Assembly (NCBI GenBank): GCA_019634635.1
Contig: JAHCBB010000005.1
Location: 109,474-173,473 of the forward strand
Length of the DNA stretch: 64,000 bases
Reading direction: 5' to 3'
Origin: Verrucomicrobiia bacterium
GTDB lineage: Bacteria > Verrucomicrobiota > Verrucomicrobiia > Limisphaerales > UBA9464
A program made the position numbers and the translations under genes. Positions 20,181-29,241 of the stretch are shown here, piece after piece. The notes beneath the pieces are model-generated. The model was not told where the DNA came from. It made no database searches and was given only the letters and a program-made list of their open reading frames with translations. Numbering within the stretch: the stretch's first letter is position 1; each line of letters opens with the position of its first letter.

Positions 20181-21451
20181 CGCTGGAGGTTCTGGGTGAT
20201 CGCAAACATCGCGGACATCACCGACATCAGCAGAAAGCCGACCACAATCGCGATGCCCACGATCATGATCGGCTCGATCAGATTGGTCATGGCGCGGAGC
20301 CCCAGGGTGAGCTCCCGCTCGTAGGTTTCGGCGACATTCTCAAGGGAGCCCGGGATGTCTCCGGTTTCCTCGCCGATCTTGAGCAGGTCAATCATCAACT
20401 GCGGGAAGATGCCCGCCTTCGCCAGAGGCTGCGCAAGCGTCTTCCCGTCGGTGACCGCGGTGCGCGTCTGCGCGATCGCGTCGCCAACAATGGTGTTGGG
20501 GACGACCAGCTCGGTGATCCGCAGCGCCTCCAGGACGGGCACTCCGTTGCGCAGGAGGGTTCCCAGCGTGCGGGCAAACTGCCCGAAGAGGTTCAGGCGG
20601 GTCACCGGGCCAAAGATCCAGACCGACAGCTTGATGCGGTCAATGGTCCGGCGCCCACCCGGAGTGGCACGATACCGGACGTACAGCAGCCCGATCAGCG
20701 CACCGGCGAGCACGAGCACCCACCACCAGTGGCTCAGGAACCGGCTGGTGTTGATGAGCAGCCGTGTGGATGCCGGGAGTTCGAAGCCGGGGATGCTTTC
20801 AAACAGATTCATGAACTTCGGCAGCAACGCCGTCATGAAGAACACCACCAGCGCCACCCCGACGCTGAGCACCACCAGCGGATAAATCATGGCCGACTTG
20901 AACTTGGCCTGGACGTCGGCGAATCGCTCGAAATGCGCCGACTGACGGCGAAGCACCTCCTCCAGCGCGCCGCTCTTTTCGCCGGCACGCACCATGTTGA
21001 CCACCAGAGCGGGGAAAATCACGGGCTGGCGGCCCATGGCATCCGACAGGCTGCGCCCCTCCGTGACATCCTGCTTCAGCTGGCGGGCCACCTCGGAGGG
21101 GATCCCCTTGGTGCTCAGGCTGCTCATGGATTGCAGCGCCATCGTCAGGGGCATCCCGGCCCTCAACAAGTTGGCCAACTGCTGGGTGAAGGTGGCCAAC
21201 TCCTGCAGCTTGGGCTTCCGATGGCGCCGGAACTGGGCGAAGAGCCCGACCGGCAACAGGCTCCGTGCGCCCCGCGCAGCCGCGGGCGCTCCCGTGGAAC
21301 CCGCCCGCCCCGCACGGGCGGCCGTCACCGCCACCGGGAACAGGCCCAGCTTGCCCAGTTGACCCAGCGCCGCCGCGCGATCCGCCACCTCGAGGGATCC
21401 CTCGACCAGATCTCCCGAACGACGCCGGGCCTTGTACTGGAATTGAGGCAT
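20177..21451 (-). CDS. gspF: Type II secretion inner-membrane platform protein GspF
   Basis: 424 residues, the standard length. The N-terminus PQFQYKARRRSGDLVEGSLE matches the GspF/PilC start. Two T2SSF domains follow (about 105-230 and 310-415), with FTQQLANLLRAGMPLTMAL and FARTLGTLLRNGVPVLEAL, and three membrane segments. It forms the inner-membrane platform that works with the ATPase GspE. The open frame continues to 21577, but the family start fixes the ATG at 21451. It is the first gene of gspF-H-I-J-K. Confidence 0.93.
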   Translation of the reverse strand: MPQFQYKARRRSGDLVEGSLEVADRAAALGQLGKLGLFPVAVTAARAGRAGSTGAPAAARGARSLLPVGLFAQFRRHRKPKLQELATFTQQLANLLRAGMPLTMALQSMSSLSTKGIPSEVARQLKQDVTEGRSLSDAMGRQPVIFPALVVNMVRAGEKSGALEEVLRRQSAHFERFADVQAKFKSAMIYPLVVLSVGVALVVFFMTALLPKFMNLFESIPGFELPASTRLLINTSRFLSHWWWVLVLAGALIGLLYVRYRATPGGRRTIDRIKLSVWIFGPVTRLNLFGQFARTLGTLLRNGVPVLEALRITELVVPNTIVGDAIAQTRTAVTDGKTLAQPLAKAGIFPQLMIDLLKIGEETGDIPGSLENVAETYERELTLGLRAMTNLIEPIMIVGIAIVVGFLLMSVMSAMFAITQNLQR

Positions 21452-21533
21452 ACGACGCCGTGATGAATAACCGCTGCCGGACAGAAGTTCCACCGGTTCT
21501 CTCGGGATCGGAACCCCGGCGTCGGCATCCGCA

Positions 21534-22646
21534 TCATCGCTCCAATCCCTCACGGATCGCCGCCGCCAGCAGATCAACGTCCTCGCGGGAATGCCCGACG
21601 TTGAGCGCCATCCTCAGGAATCCACCCGCGGGCCCCCCTGGGTAGCAGATCCAGGTCGGATAAATCCCCGCCTTCCGCAGAGACCGGTGCAGGGCGCGGA
21701 CGCCGTGGGCGGACGCTGGCGTCGCCACCACCACCGGCACTTCGCGGCTGCAGGCGAGCTCCGGGTGCGGCGGCAGCCGGGCGTGCAGCTCCCGCGCACG
21801 GGATGCGAGCGTGGCGACGCGTCCGGGCCGGGTCCGCAAGATCCGGAGTGCCGCCAGCACTCCGGCCACGACGGTGTAGGGCGGGGCGGTCGCGCCGACG
21901 AACACCGGCACCCCACACCGGATCCTGGCCATCAGGTGCGACGACCCGGCCACCGCGCCCCCGGCCACCCCGACGGCCTTCGAAAGGCTGAACACCTGGA
22001 CGATCCGGGAATCGTTCAGCCGGAAATGGGCGACCGTGCCGCGTCCGCCGGGTCCCGTCACCCCCAGGCCATGCGAATCGTCAACCAGGAGCCATCCGCC
22101 CCGGGGCAGCGCCGCAAGATAGCCGTCGAGAGGGGACAACCGGCATTGCAGGGCCATCACGCCATCGCACAGCACCAGAGGACGGGCCGCCGGGGGCAGG
22201 GTCTCCAGACACTGCCGCAGCGCGCCCACATCGCCCCCTGGGAACTGGATGGTCGGCAACCTGGAAAGGACTGCCGCCTCGGCCACACAGGCGTGCGCCC
22301 GTTCGTCGAGGAGCAGATGCGTCACCTGCCCACCAAGCGCCTGCACAGCGGCACGGGGGGCAAGGGAGCCACACGGAAGGAGGACGGCGCCCGGCCGCCG
22401 AACCCACCGGGCGATCGCCCGTTCAACACGCCGGTAGAGGATCTGCTCTCCGGTGGTCGCGCGCGAGGCACCCGGATGAACAGCGCCGGCATCCAGGGCG
22501 CCTCGCATGGCCTCCAGCACCTCCGTATGCCGTCCAAGCCCAAGATAGTCCGCCCCGCCAAAGTACCGAAGGAGCCGGCCGTTGGATCGCACCTGCGTAC
22601 CCGAGACAAACTGAAGCGGGCGGAAGGTTGGTGCAACACGCCCCAT
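21534..22646 (-). CDS. PLP-dependent alpha-oxoamine synthase-like enzyme (BioF/KBL family)
   Basis: A 370-residue fold-type I PLP enzyme. DDSHGLGV (189-196) and SLSKA with the Schiff-base Lys at 223 are the AOS-family signatures, and the N-terminal pattern FGGADYLGLGRHTEV matches BioF/KBL. Members condense an amino acid with an acyl-CoA (8-amino-7-oxononanoate synthase, 2-amino-3-ketobutyrate ligase, serine palmitoyltransferase). The exact substrate is not clear, and no other biotin genes are nearby. I took the ATG at 22646; a TTG at 22673 is also possible. It ends 82 bases before gspF. Confidence 0.85.
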   Translation of the reverse strand: MGRVAPTFRPLQFVSGTQVRSNGRLLRYFGGADYLGLGRHTEVLEAMRGALDAGAVHPGASRATTGEQILYRRVERAIARWVRRPGAVLLPCGSLAPRAAVQALGGQVTHLLLDERAHACVAEAAVLSRLPTIQFPGGDVGALRQCLETLPPAARPLVLCDGVMALQCRLSPLDGYLAALPRGGWLLVDDSHGLGVTGPGGRGTVAHFRLNDSRIVQVFSLSKAVGVAGGAVAGSSHLMARIRCGVPVFVGATAPPYTVVAGVLAALRILRTRPGRVATLASRARELHARLPPHPELACSREVPVVVATPASAHGVRALHRSLRKAGIYPTWICYPGGPAGGFLRMALNVGHSREDVDLLAAAIREGLER

Positions 22647-22689
22647 TCGCGTCAATCCGCGCGACGGCGACAACTTCTGCTGTCGCCGC

Positions 22690-23406
22690 TCACCGGAAAT
22701 TCATTCCCACGGAAAGCGTGCCAAAAATGGAGTACGGCACGCCCTCTGTGCCGCTCAGCAACCACCACTCAACTCCGGCAACCGCCTTCACAAAGAGGCC
22801 ATGGCGAAGGTCCATTCGGAGTCCACCGGTGACATTCCAGGTGAAGGCCGCCTCCGTGCGAGTCTCGGGATAACACACCCAGCCCCACCAATAATCGGGG
22901 TAGCAGTAGTATCCCCCGGATGGATCGTCCACCGTGAGAGTGACAAACCCCACGCCCGCTGACACCAGCGGCGTGATGTTGCCCGGGAGCACGTACCAGT
23001 CGAGGTTGAGGCGGCCCGAGCCGACATAGACCGAGTCGTCGTAGGGGGTGAAGGCGGCGCTCTTCACGGAATAGTCCGGCGCACCCACCGCCAGGGAGAA
23101 ATTGACGTTCCAGAACTGGTTGATGTTGTACCCGAAACCGACGCCCCCCTGAAAGAACGTGTCCATGGACACGTCCACGCTGTCCGGAGTACCGGCGACG
23201 CTCTGATAGTTCAACCCCTGGGGCGCCACGCCTCCCAACGCGACAAAGGCGTCCCAGGTTCCCGCCCGGCTGCCACCCCCGGGAGCGAAATAGTCCGGCA
23301 GCCGCCACTCCGCGCAGGCCGGGGTGGAAACGGCCATCAACGCCACAACTGCGGCCGCAAGCCGTGTCGAACGATCAAATCCGCGCCCCCGTTCGGCGGT
23401 TGCCAT
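22690..23406 (-). CDS. Outer-membrane beta-barrel-like protein
   Basis: 238 residues with a cleavable signal (hydrophobic AAAVVALMAVSTPACA ending near residue 32). The mature part alternates polar and hydrophobic residues in strand-length blocks (GGVGFGYNINQFWNVNF, NLDWYVLPGNITPLVSAGVGF) and ends in GTLSVGMNFR, a typical barrel C-terminus with a terminal aromatic. It has a tyrosine- and tryptophan-rich loop at about 155-170 with two Cys. It resembles small OmpW/OmpA-barrel proteins; no function is assigned. It lies 43 bases upstream of the BioF-like gene on the same strand. Confidence 0.78.
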   Translation of the reverse strand: MATAERGRGFDRSTRLAAAVVALMAVSTPACAEWRLPDYFAPGGGSRAGTWDAFVALGGVAPQGLNYQSVAGTPDSVDVSMDTFFQGGVGFGYNINQFWNVNFSLAVGAPDYSVKSAAFTPYDDSVYVGSGRLNLDWYVLPGNITPLVSAGVGFVTLTVDDPSGGYYCYPDYWWGWVCYPETRTEAAFTWNVTGGLRMDLRHGLFVKAVAGVEWWLLSGTEGVPYSIFGTLSVGMNFR

Positions 23407-23463
23407 GGAGGGTGGGTATCACAACCCCCGGAATCGCCAAGCCGAATTCGGCCCCTCAGGAGC

Positions 23464-24759
23464 TCACTGCCAGGGGGCAGCTGTCTCCCCGGCCCAGATC
23501 TGCTCCACGGGCTGCCGCGCCCGGACCACCGCAGAACGGCGCCCATGCACCAGGACCTCAGCCGCAAGGGGGCGGGTGTTGTAGTTCGATCCCATGACCG
23601 ATCCGTAGGCACCCGCGCTCAGCAGGGCCAGCAGGTCGCCCTCAGAAAGCCTGGGGAGCGGACGATCCCGGGCAAAGGTGTCGCCGCTCTCGCAAATCGG
23701 TCCGACGACATCGGACGCCACCCGGACACCGCGCCGCCGGCGGAGCGGGACGATCTCATGATAGCTGTCGTAAAACGCCGGCCGGATCAGGTCATTCATC
23801 GCGGCGTCCACGATGACAAAGTTCCGGGTGCCGGTCTTCTTGACGTACTCCACGCGCGTCAACAAAGCCCCGGCGTTCCCGGTGAGAAACCGGCCCGGCT
23901 CCAGCAGGATCCGCAGTCCCAGTGGCTTGAGCAAAGGAACCAGGGACGCGGCATAACGATCCGGCGTCAACAGACCGTGTGCCGCCGGGGTGGTCCACCA
24001 GGCGGCGGGCCCGCTCTCCAGCGCCGGCTGATAGACGATCCCCAGGCCGCCACCGATGCTGAAGAAGTCGAATCCGTGGCGCGCGTTCAGTTCCGCCACC
24101 AGGGGTGCCACCCGGGCAACCGCCTGCCGGAACGGCTCCACCTCGGTCAGTTGGGATCCGATGTGCATCTGGACGCCGCGCAATCGGAGGTTGGGCAACC
24201 GGGCCGCGCGGTGGTACACCCCGGCAACCTCCTCGAAGGCGATGCCAAACTTGTTTTCGTACGTGCCGGTGGTGATTTTTGCATGCGTGCCGGCATCCAC
24301 GTTGGGATTCACCCGGACCGCCACCGGCGCGATGCGGCGCCTCCGGACGGCGACCCGGCTGATCCGCCGCAGCTCGGGTTCCGACTCCACGTTCAAGCAG
24401 TAGATCCCCTGGTCGAGAGCGTAGGCGATCTCCTCCTCGGTCTTGCCCACGCCCGCAAACACGCAATGCCGGGGGTTCCCTCCGGCGGAGATCACACGGC
24501 GGATCTCCCCCGAACTGACCGTATCGAACCCCGCGCCCAGGCTGGACAGGAGGCGAATCACCGCCCGGTTCGAATTCGACTTCATTGCGAAGCAGATCTG
24601 GTGATCCAGCGGCGCCAGCGCCCGATCGAGCTTGCTGTAGTGGTCGGTGAGGGTGGCTTGGGAATAAACATAGAGGGGGGTGCCGTGGCGTCGCGCCAGA
24701 ACCGACAATGAAACTCCCTCGCATTGGAGCTCACCCCCCACATACCGGAACGTATGCAT
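23464..24759 (-). CDS. lysA: Diaminopimelate decarboxylase
   Basis: A 431-residue fold-type III PLP enzyme that makes L-lysine from meso-diaminopimelate. The Schiff-base Lys is at 60 (FAMKSN), and the sequence has GAGFDTVSSGE, the TIM-barrel GGGLGI motif and the C-terminal CESGDTFARDRPLP, which supplies active-site residues across the dimer. The length and motifs fit LysA rather than ornithine or arginine decarboxylases. It lies 57 bases upstream of the outer-membrane protein gene. No lysine riboswitch is visible in the 134 bases upstream. Confidence 0.95.
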   Translation of the reverse strand: MHTFRYVGGELQCEGVSLSVLARRHGTPLYVYSQATLTDHYSKLDRALAPLDHQICFAMKSNSNRAVIRLLSSLGAGFDTVSSGEIRRVISAGGNPRHCVFAGVGKTEEEIAYALDQGIYCLNVESEPELRRISRVAVRRRRIAPVAVRVNPNVDAGTHAKITTGTYENKFGIAFEEVAGVYHRAARLPNLRLRGVQMHIGSQLTEVEPFRQAVARVAPLVAELNARHGFDFFSIGGGLGIVYQPALESGPAAWWTTPAAHGLLTPDRYAASLVPLLKPLGLRILLEPGRFLTGNAGALLTRVEYVKKTGTRNFVIVDAAMNDLIRPAFYDSYHEIVPLRRRRGVRVASDVVGPICESGDTFARDRPLPRLSEGDLLALLSAGAYGSVMGSNYNTRPLAAEVLVHGRRSAVVRARQPVEQIWAGETAAPWQ

Positions 24760-24893
24760 GAACGCGCCTTCTGCCAGACACGGGGCCGGGCTGCAAGGAC
24801 GCGGATACCCCCCACGGCTGCGGAACCCCGCTGCCGATCAGCCGGATGCCACCTCCCGTCCCCCGGGTGCCGGAACGGGGCTGCCCGCATCGG

Positions 24894-25823
24894 TCATCCT
24901 CCCGGCCCGACGCGTCGTTGCGCCATTGCCGACGACGGCTCATTCCCGCCGACCGGTTGAAACGCACGACCGAAAAGACGTTCGAAATTGGCCGCAGTGA
25001 TCGCCACGAGTTCGTCGAAGTCCAGCTCCAGGACGGCGGCTAGTCCCTCATAAGCGGCTCCCAGGTTGGCCGGATGATTCACCGGACGCCCGGTTCGGGG
25101 ATCGTCCATCGGATGCCGGATCCAGCCCTCAGGCGGGAGTTGATCCGGGGCATCGGTCTCGACGAGCAAACGGTCCCGCGGAACGTGGCGAAAGACCTCC
25201 CGGGCGGCCGCCTTCCGCTCATGTCCGAAGTATCCCGGAAATCCGAAGTACGCGCCCAGCCGGACCAATCCGGGAATCCGATCCCGCGGGCCGCCATAAC
25301 TGTGCAGCAGAAATCCACGCTCCGGACGCGGATGCCGCCCCAGCAGATCGCCCAGAGGTCCGAACGCACCGAGGCAATGGATGCTCGCCGGCAGGTTGCG
25401 CCGCGAGGCGATTTCAAGTTGCGCGACGAACGCCGACTCCTGCTCCGCAAGCGTTGGCGGCTCCCCAAAAACCCCGGAGGCCCGCCGCCAGCCCTCCGGG
25501 TTTTCAATCATCCAGCGATCCAGCCCGATCTCTCCGACGCCGGACCCGGGCGTTGCGTCGAGCCACGACTCCAGGGTGCGAATCCATGACGGCGTGCGAT
25601 GCCGCAGCCACCATGGATGACAGCCAAAGGCGGGGACGACCTCCGGAAACTGCCGGGCCAGCGCCGCCACTCCGGGCCAGTCCTCCTCCCCGGTGCCGTT
25701 GACCACCATGCGCGCCACGCCAGCCCGGCGCACAGCATCCATCACATCGGCCTGCCTGCCGGCAAATCGGGCGTCCTGCAGGTGGTTGTGCGCGTCGGTC
25801 ATCCACGCCGTGCCTAAACTCAT
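24894..25823 (-). CDS. TatD-family metal-dependent hydrolase
   Basis: A 309-residue TIM-barrel amidohydrolase of the TatD type. The HxH pair is in TDAHNHL (12, 14), and GEIGLD, SIHCLG, LHSYGG and ETDAPDQLP supply the other metal ligands in order. TatD enzymes are Mg2+-dependent 3'-exonucleases with roles in oxidative DNA damage; this protein may act similarly but is somewhat divergent. The start at 25823 overlaps the sufE stop as ATGA; a second ATG at 25802 is closer to the motif. The open frame upstream runs through sufE by chance. Confidence 0.88.
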   Translation of the reverse strand: MSLGTAWMTDAHNHLQDARFAGRQADVMDAVRRAGVARMVVNGTGEEDWPGVAALARQFPEVVPAFGCHPWWLRHRTPSWIRTLESWLDATPGSGVGEIGLDRWMIENPEGWRRASGVFGEPPTLAEQESAFVAQLEIASRRNLPASIHCLGAFGPLGDLLGRHPRPERGFLLHSYGGPRDRIPGLVRLGAYFGFPGYFGHERKAAAREVFRHVPRDRLLVETDAPDQLPPEGWIRHPMDDPRTGRPVNHPANLGAAYEGLAAVLELDFDELVAITAANFERLFGRAFQPVGGNEPSSAMAQRRVGPGG

Positions 25824-26299
25824 GGTGGTCCGTGGACGTGGAGCGCGGCGAAGGACCGGATGAGGTCCCCGATGCGACGGACGGTCTCCTGGCGGCTTGT
25901 CGCCAGCGGCCGCAGCACGCCAAGCCGCTCCAGGAAGTCCGGGTGCCACCCGGCCAGTTCCCGAGGAGTGGCACCGCTGGCCAGCTCCGACCACAGCCGA
26001 CCCATGGCGCGGAGGGTCACGGCGTCCGAGTCGGACCGAAACCAGCAACAGCCATCCCGATGTTCTGCGATCCACCAAAACCTTACCTGACATCCGGGCA
26101 CCTGGTACCCTGCAAGCCTCAGCGCGTCGGGAAGTGGCGGCTGGTGCCGGGCACGCTCGACAAGCCAGGCAACCCGGGATCTCGGGTCATTCAGCGACGC
26201 CAGCGTGGTCGCCAGCGCCGCCTCACGGCCGGCCAGAATCCCGGCTTCCGGCCCATCGGACGCCTTCAGATCGGCTGCCACAGCAACGTTCGACGTCAA
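25820..26299 (-). CDS. sufE: SufE-family Fe-S cluster assembly protein (TTG start)
   Basis: A 159-residue SufE-like sulfur acceptor that would take persulfide from a cysteine desulfurase. It contains AWLVERARHQPPLPDALR and then YQVPGCQVRFWW, with the predicted persulfide Cys at 70, and ends in a helical region (FLERLGVLRPLATSRQ). No ATG is available near the family start. The TTG at 26299 is preceded by GGAGGG at ideal spacing, so I place the start there, 17 bases after the upstream gene stops. The last four bases overlap the tatD-like start. No sufS/sufBCD is in the window. Confidence 0.85.
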   Translation of the reverse strand: MTSNVAVAADLKASDGPEAGILAGREAALATTLASLNDPRSRVAWLVERARHQPPLPDALRLAGYQVPGCQVRFWWIAEHRDGCCWFRSDSDAVTLRAMGRLWSELASGATPRELAGWHPDFLERLGVLRPLATSRQETVRRIGDLIRSFAALHVHGPP

Positions 26300-26316
26300 G
26301 AGCGGGTCCCTCCGCA

Positions 26317-27426
26317 CTAAAACGGCCAGTTGACGCCCAGGGACAGGGTGAATGTCGCACCGAGGTTCAACTCCGCCTGACGCTGGGCACTCCCAAAGCT
26401 CGCGCTCTGCAGTCCCATGAACTGGGTGCCCAGGTAAACATCGGCCGAATGCGTCACACGGCAGAGCAACGTTGCCGAGGCATAGCCACCAAAGACGACC
26501 TCCGTCTTCGAACTGGATCCCGACTCCGTGGCGGTCGTGCCGTCGGCCATCGCAAAGGTGTCCTCGTAGCGGTACGTGCCGGGCACCAGTCCCATCGCCG
26601 GGCCGAGGCTTCCCGAAAGCGCCCAACGCGGCTGAAAGCGCCAGAACAGCGTCACGCCCGCCCGGAGGGCGTGCAGGTTGACGTCAAGTTGCCGGGTGCC
26701 GGTGATCGTGGCACCGAGCACTTCATCGGCCAGGGCTGTCGAGACGTCCCCGATGGCCGGCCCCACGCCCGACGGACCTCCGGCAAACGGAGCGGGTGGC
26801 AGCGCGATGCCCCCGTAGCTGAACGCCTGGACGTCCCGCGTCACCGTCGCCGCCAGGGGCGTCTCATCCTTGAAATCAAACGGTGTGAACGCGTAGCCCA
26901 CCTCCCAGCCGAGGCGCGTCCGGCCCCAATCACGGATCTGGGACCCATAGGCGGTGTCCAGTCCCGGCGAAAAGCCCGAGTTGACCGTGGTGTCCTCGGA
27001 AGCCTGAAACGACCGGACGCTCTTCATCACGATCCGGTCGTTGGCAGCATCCACCTGGGAACCGCTCTGATAGCCCCAGAATGAGGTGGTCCCGCCCGCG
27101 TTGCCGGTCTGGTCCACACGCACAAATCCGTCATCGTAAAAATGATCGGCGCCGGGAACACCCACCGGACCCGGAGGCGGCCGGCTCACCGGAACAGTCC
27201 CGCTGACCGAGAAGTCCGCCTTGACGTTGAACATGGTCTGGGCGCCAAGCCGGAAGTTGCGGGTCCAGTCGTCGGCCACGTTCTGGGCAAGCCCCGCAGT
27301 GCCCCCGAGCACTGCAAGGCAGCCGCTGATGCCCGCCGGAAGGGCCAAGGGGTGGCCACCCCGGAAGCGGCGGCAAGGAAGATCGGTTTGCATGGAATGT
27401 CGTTGCGGCGTGTCCGCGCGGATCAT
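26317..27426 (-). CDS. Exported outer-membrane-type protein of unknown function
   Basis: 369 residues. A signal-like hydrophobic stretch (about 30-47) ends AGLAQN, probably cleaved after Ala. The mature part has many strand-like blocks (WGRTRLGWEVGYAFTPFDF, FGGYASATLLCRV) and ends TFTLSLGVNWPF with a terminal Phe, typical of outer-membrane beta-barrels. I do not recognise the family. The ATG at 27426 is used; the ATG at 27393 would give a shorter leader and is equally possible. sufE follows after 17 bases. Confidence 0.75.
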   Translation of the reverse strand: MIRADTPQRHSMQTDLPCRRFRGGHPLALPAGISGCLAVLGGTAGLAQNVADDWTRNFRLGAQTMFNVKADFSVSGTVPVSRPPPGPVGVPGADHFYDDGFVRVDQTGNAGGTTSFWGYQSGSQVDAANDRIVMKSVRSFQASEDTTVNSGFSPGLDTAYGSQIRDWGRTRLGWEVGYAFTPFDFKDETPLAATVTRDVQAFSYGGIALPPAPFAGGPSGVGPAIGDVSTALADEVLGATITGTRQLDVNLHALRAGVTLFWRFQPRWALSGSLGPAMGLVPGTYRYEDTFAMADGTTATESGSSSKTEVVFGGYASATLLCRVTHSADVYLGTQFMGLQSASFGSAQRQAELNLGATFTLSLGVNWPF

Positions 27427-27547
27427 GCCGACCCCGCGCCGGATGCGATCAAGTCTTAAAGCCTGAGGAAATCATGAGCCCATCGCGGCATGCCGTGCGA
27501 CATCAAATCCCGGGCACCCCCGGGGTCCACCGCCATGCCTGGACGCT

Positions 27548-28930
27548 TCATGGCCACACCACCTCGACCACCTGATAATAGCGCCCTGCAGCCGCGGAGG
27601 GCAGGGTCAGCGTGGCGGGTGGCCCATCATCGAACCATTGGACCCACGATCCGGGCGCGGTCACCAGCGGCTGGACGATCCAACTGTTCGTCATTGCGGG
27701 GGTGGAAGCGTACCGGATGGCATAGCGCGCTCCCTCAACCGCCGGAAACTCGAGCAACGCCTGGCCGGCAGTCCAGTTCAACAGGCGGGTGCCGTTGACG
27801 CCTGTGACTTCAGGGATGGGAACCCGGGGCACCGGGACACCCACCGCAGCCAGTTCCGGGTCAGGGCCGGCCTGACGGGACGGACTGAAGGACTGCAACA
27901 CCAACTCCACCGACTGCCCCGGGGCGAGCGGTGACGGGTAGGTGACGAACGGGGTCACCCCATTGGTTCCCCAAGCGTTGAACAGCCCGTTGGTCCACCC
28001 GGAAACCAGCACACGGGCCGCGCCGACCGGACTCGCACCGGCATTCGACAGTCCAATGCGCTGTTCAAGGAGTCCCGTTTGACGGTTGAGCACCTGGGGT
28101 GACCTCAGCGTGATCTCAAGGTCGGCGAAGGTGCCGGTGCCCACCAGCAGGTCCACCCGGCTCGTGGCACCCGGCGGGACGGGATTCTCGAATCCCGGCG
28201 CCTCGACAGCGGCAATGAGCGGCATGGTGCCGGCGGGCTCCGGCTGGAAGGCCAGTTGCAGCCGTGCCTCCGATCCGGCGGCCAGGGACCCGACCGTCAC
28301 CCAGGCATGGGTATCCCGCACCTCCACCGGCAACGACAACGGGGCCACGGACACCCAGTGAAGTCCCGCAGGGAGTTCCTGACGCACCACGACGCCCGCG
28401 GCGTTGTCCGGCCCCTCATTTGAGATGGTGAGCCCTCCCGCGACGAGGTCGTTCTGGATGACGCCCCCGGGAAAGGGCCCCCAGGCCGCGGTAAGCCGGG
28501 CAACGCCGTAGATGTTGGTCGTGGAGAAGAGGGCGATGTCGGCGGCGACACCCCCAATGCCGCCGATGACCCGGTGGGTGATCACTCCCGGATCCACGGC
28601 GACGCCGGAATAGGTGAGCACGGCATCGGCACGATTGGTCAGCGCGGGAATGGTGAACAAAGCCACGGACGCGAGATTGGTCGCGGAACCGAGAGAGTTG
28701 GAGGAGGCCGTCAGGGTGACTCCGCCCCGGATGTCCACCTCGATGACCAGCCCGTTCAGGGCCTCCCCGGAGAGGTTGGTCACGTTCAGCGTATACCCGA
28801 CAGTGCGCAGCACCCGGGCCGGATCCGGATTCGCTTGAAATCCAAGACCCAATTCCTGCCCGCGGAGGATTCCGCCCGCCAACCACACCATCAGCCAGCA
28901 TCGCAGCCACCGGCTTGTGACAAGGTCCAT
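27548..28930 (-). CDS. Secreted protein with DUF11-like beta-sandwich repeats
   Basis: 460 residues. A signal peptide (WLRCWLMVWLAGGILRGQE) is followed by three or so Ig-like blocks resembling DUF11/CARDB domains: GYTLNVTNLSGEALNGLV, ISNEGPDNAAGVVVRQELPAG and LSNAGASPVGAARVLVSG. The C-terminal 110 residues (LLNWTAGQALLEFPAVEGARY onward) resemble the fibronectin-like modules common at the ends of secreted verrucomicrobial proteins. The product probably acts at the cell surface. The ATG at 28930 is chosen because it is close to the signal peptide. Confidence 0.72.
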   Translation of the reverse strand: MDLVTSRWLRCWLMVWLAGGILRGQELGLGFQANPDPARVLRTVGYTLNVTNLSGEALNGLVIEVDIRGGVTLTASSNSLGSATNLASVALFTIPALTNRADAVLTYSGVAVDPGVITHRVIGGIGGVAADIALFSTTNIYGVARLTAAWGPFPGGVIQNDLVAGGLTISNEGPDNAAGVVVRQELPAGLHWVSVAPLSLPVEVRDTHAWVTVGSLAAGSEARLQLAFQPEPAGTMPLIAAVEAPGFENPVPPGATSRVDLLVGTGTFADLEITLRSPQVLNRQTGLLEQRIGLSNAGASPVGAARVLVSGWTNGLFNAWGTNGVTPFVTYPSPLAPGQSVELVLQSFSPSRQAGPDPELAAVGVPVPRVPIPEVTGVNGTRLLNWTAGQALLEFPAVEGARYAIRYASTPAMTNSWIVQPLVTAPGSWVQWFDDGPPATLTLPSAAAGRYYQVVEVVWP

Positions 28931-29241
28931 CCCCCAAGGGAAGCCGCGGCGGCCCCTCGACGGCAAGCCCGATGGAGTGGCCCCGAAACGCCACGCGAAG
29001 CCCCGTTGTTCGTCGCGGTGTCAAAAATCCCCACCTGACGGCGCCCCCGGGTGCGTCGTCCCGCTTCCCGCGCCCGTGAACGGACACGAACCGAACCCGG
29101 GGGTTGAGCCCGGCCATGCCTCCGGATCCAATGCGACCCACCAGCCAGCGTCCGCGCTGGCGCGCTGCGAGCATCGCAGCCTGATTTTGCAGATTCAGGA
29201 GCGCCGGGCGGAATGGCGGGGTTCCGAACGGCTCCCGCTTC
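28931..29241. other. Gene-free stretch with no recognisable content
   Basis: The open frames here do not look coding on either strand, and no tRNA, riboswitch or clear terminator was seen. It precedes the DUF1501 remnant and may hold more of its decayed neighbourhood. Confidence 0.4.

Noticed and set aside
24760..24893. Possible lysine riboswitch upstream of lysA
   Set aside because: None of the conserved L-box segments is present and the region is too short.
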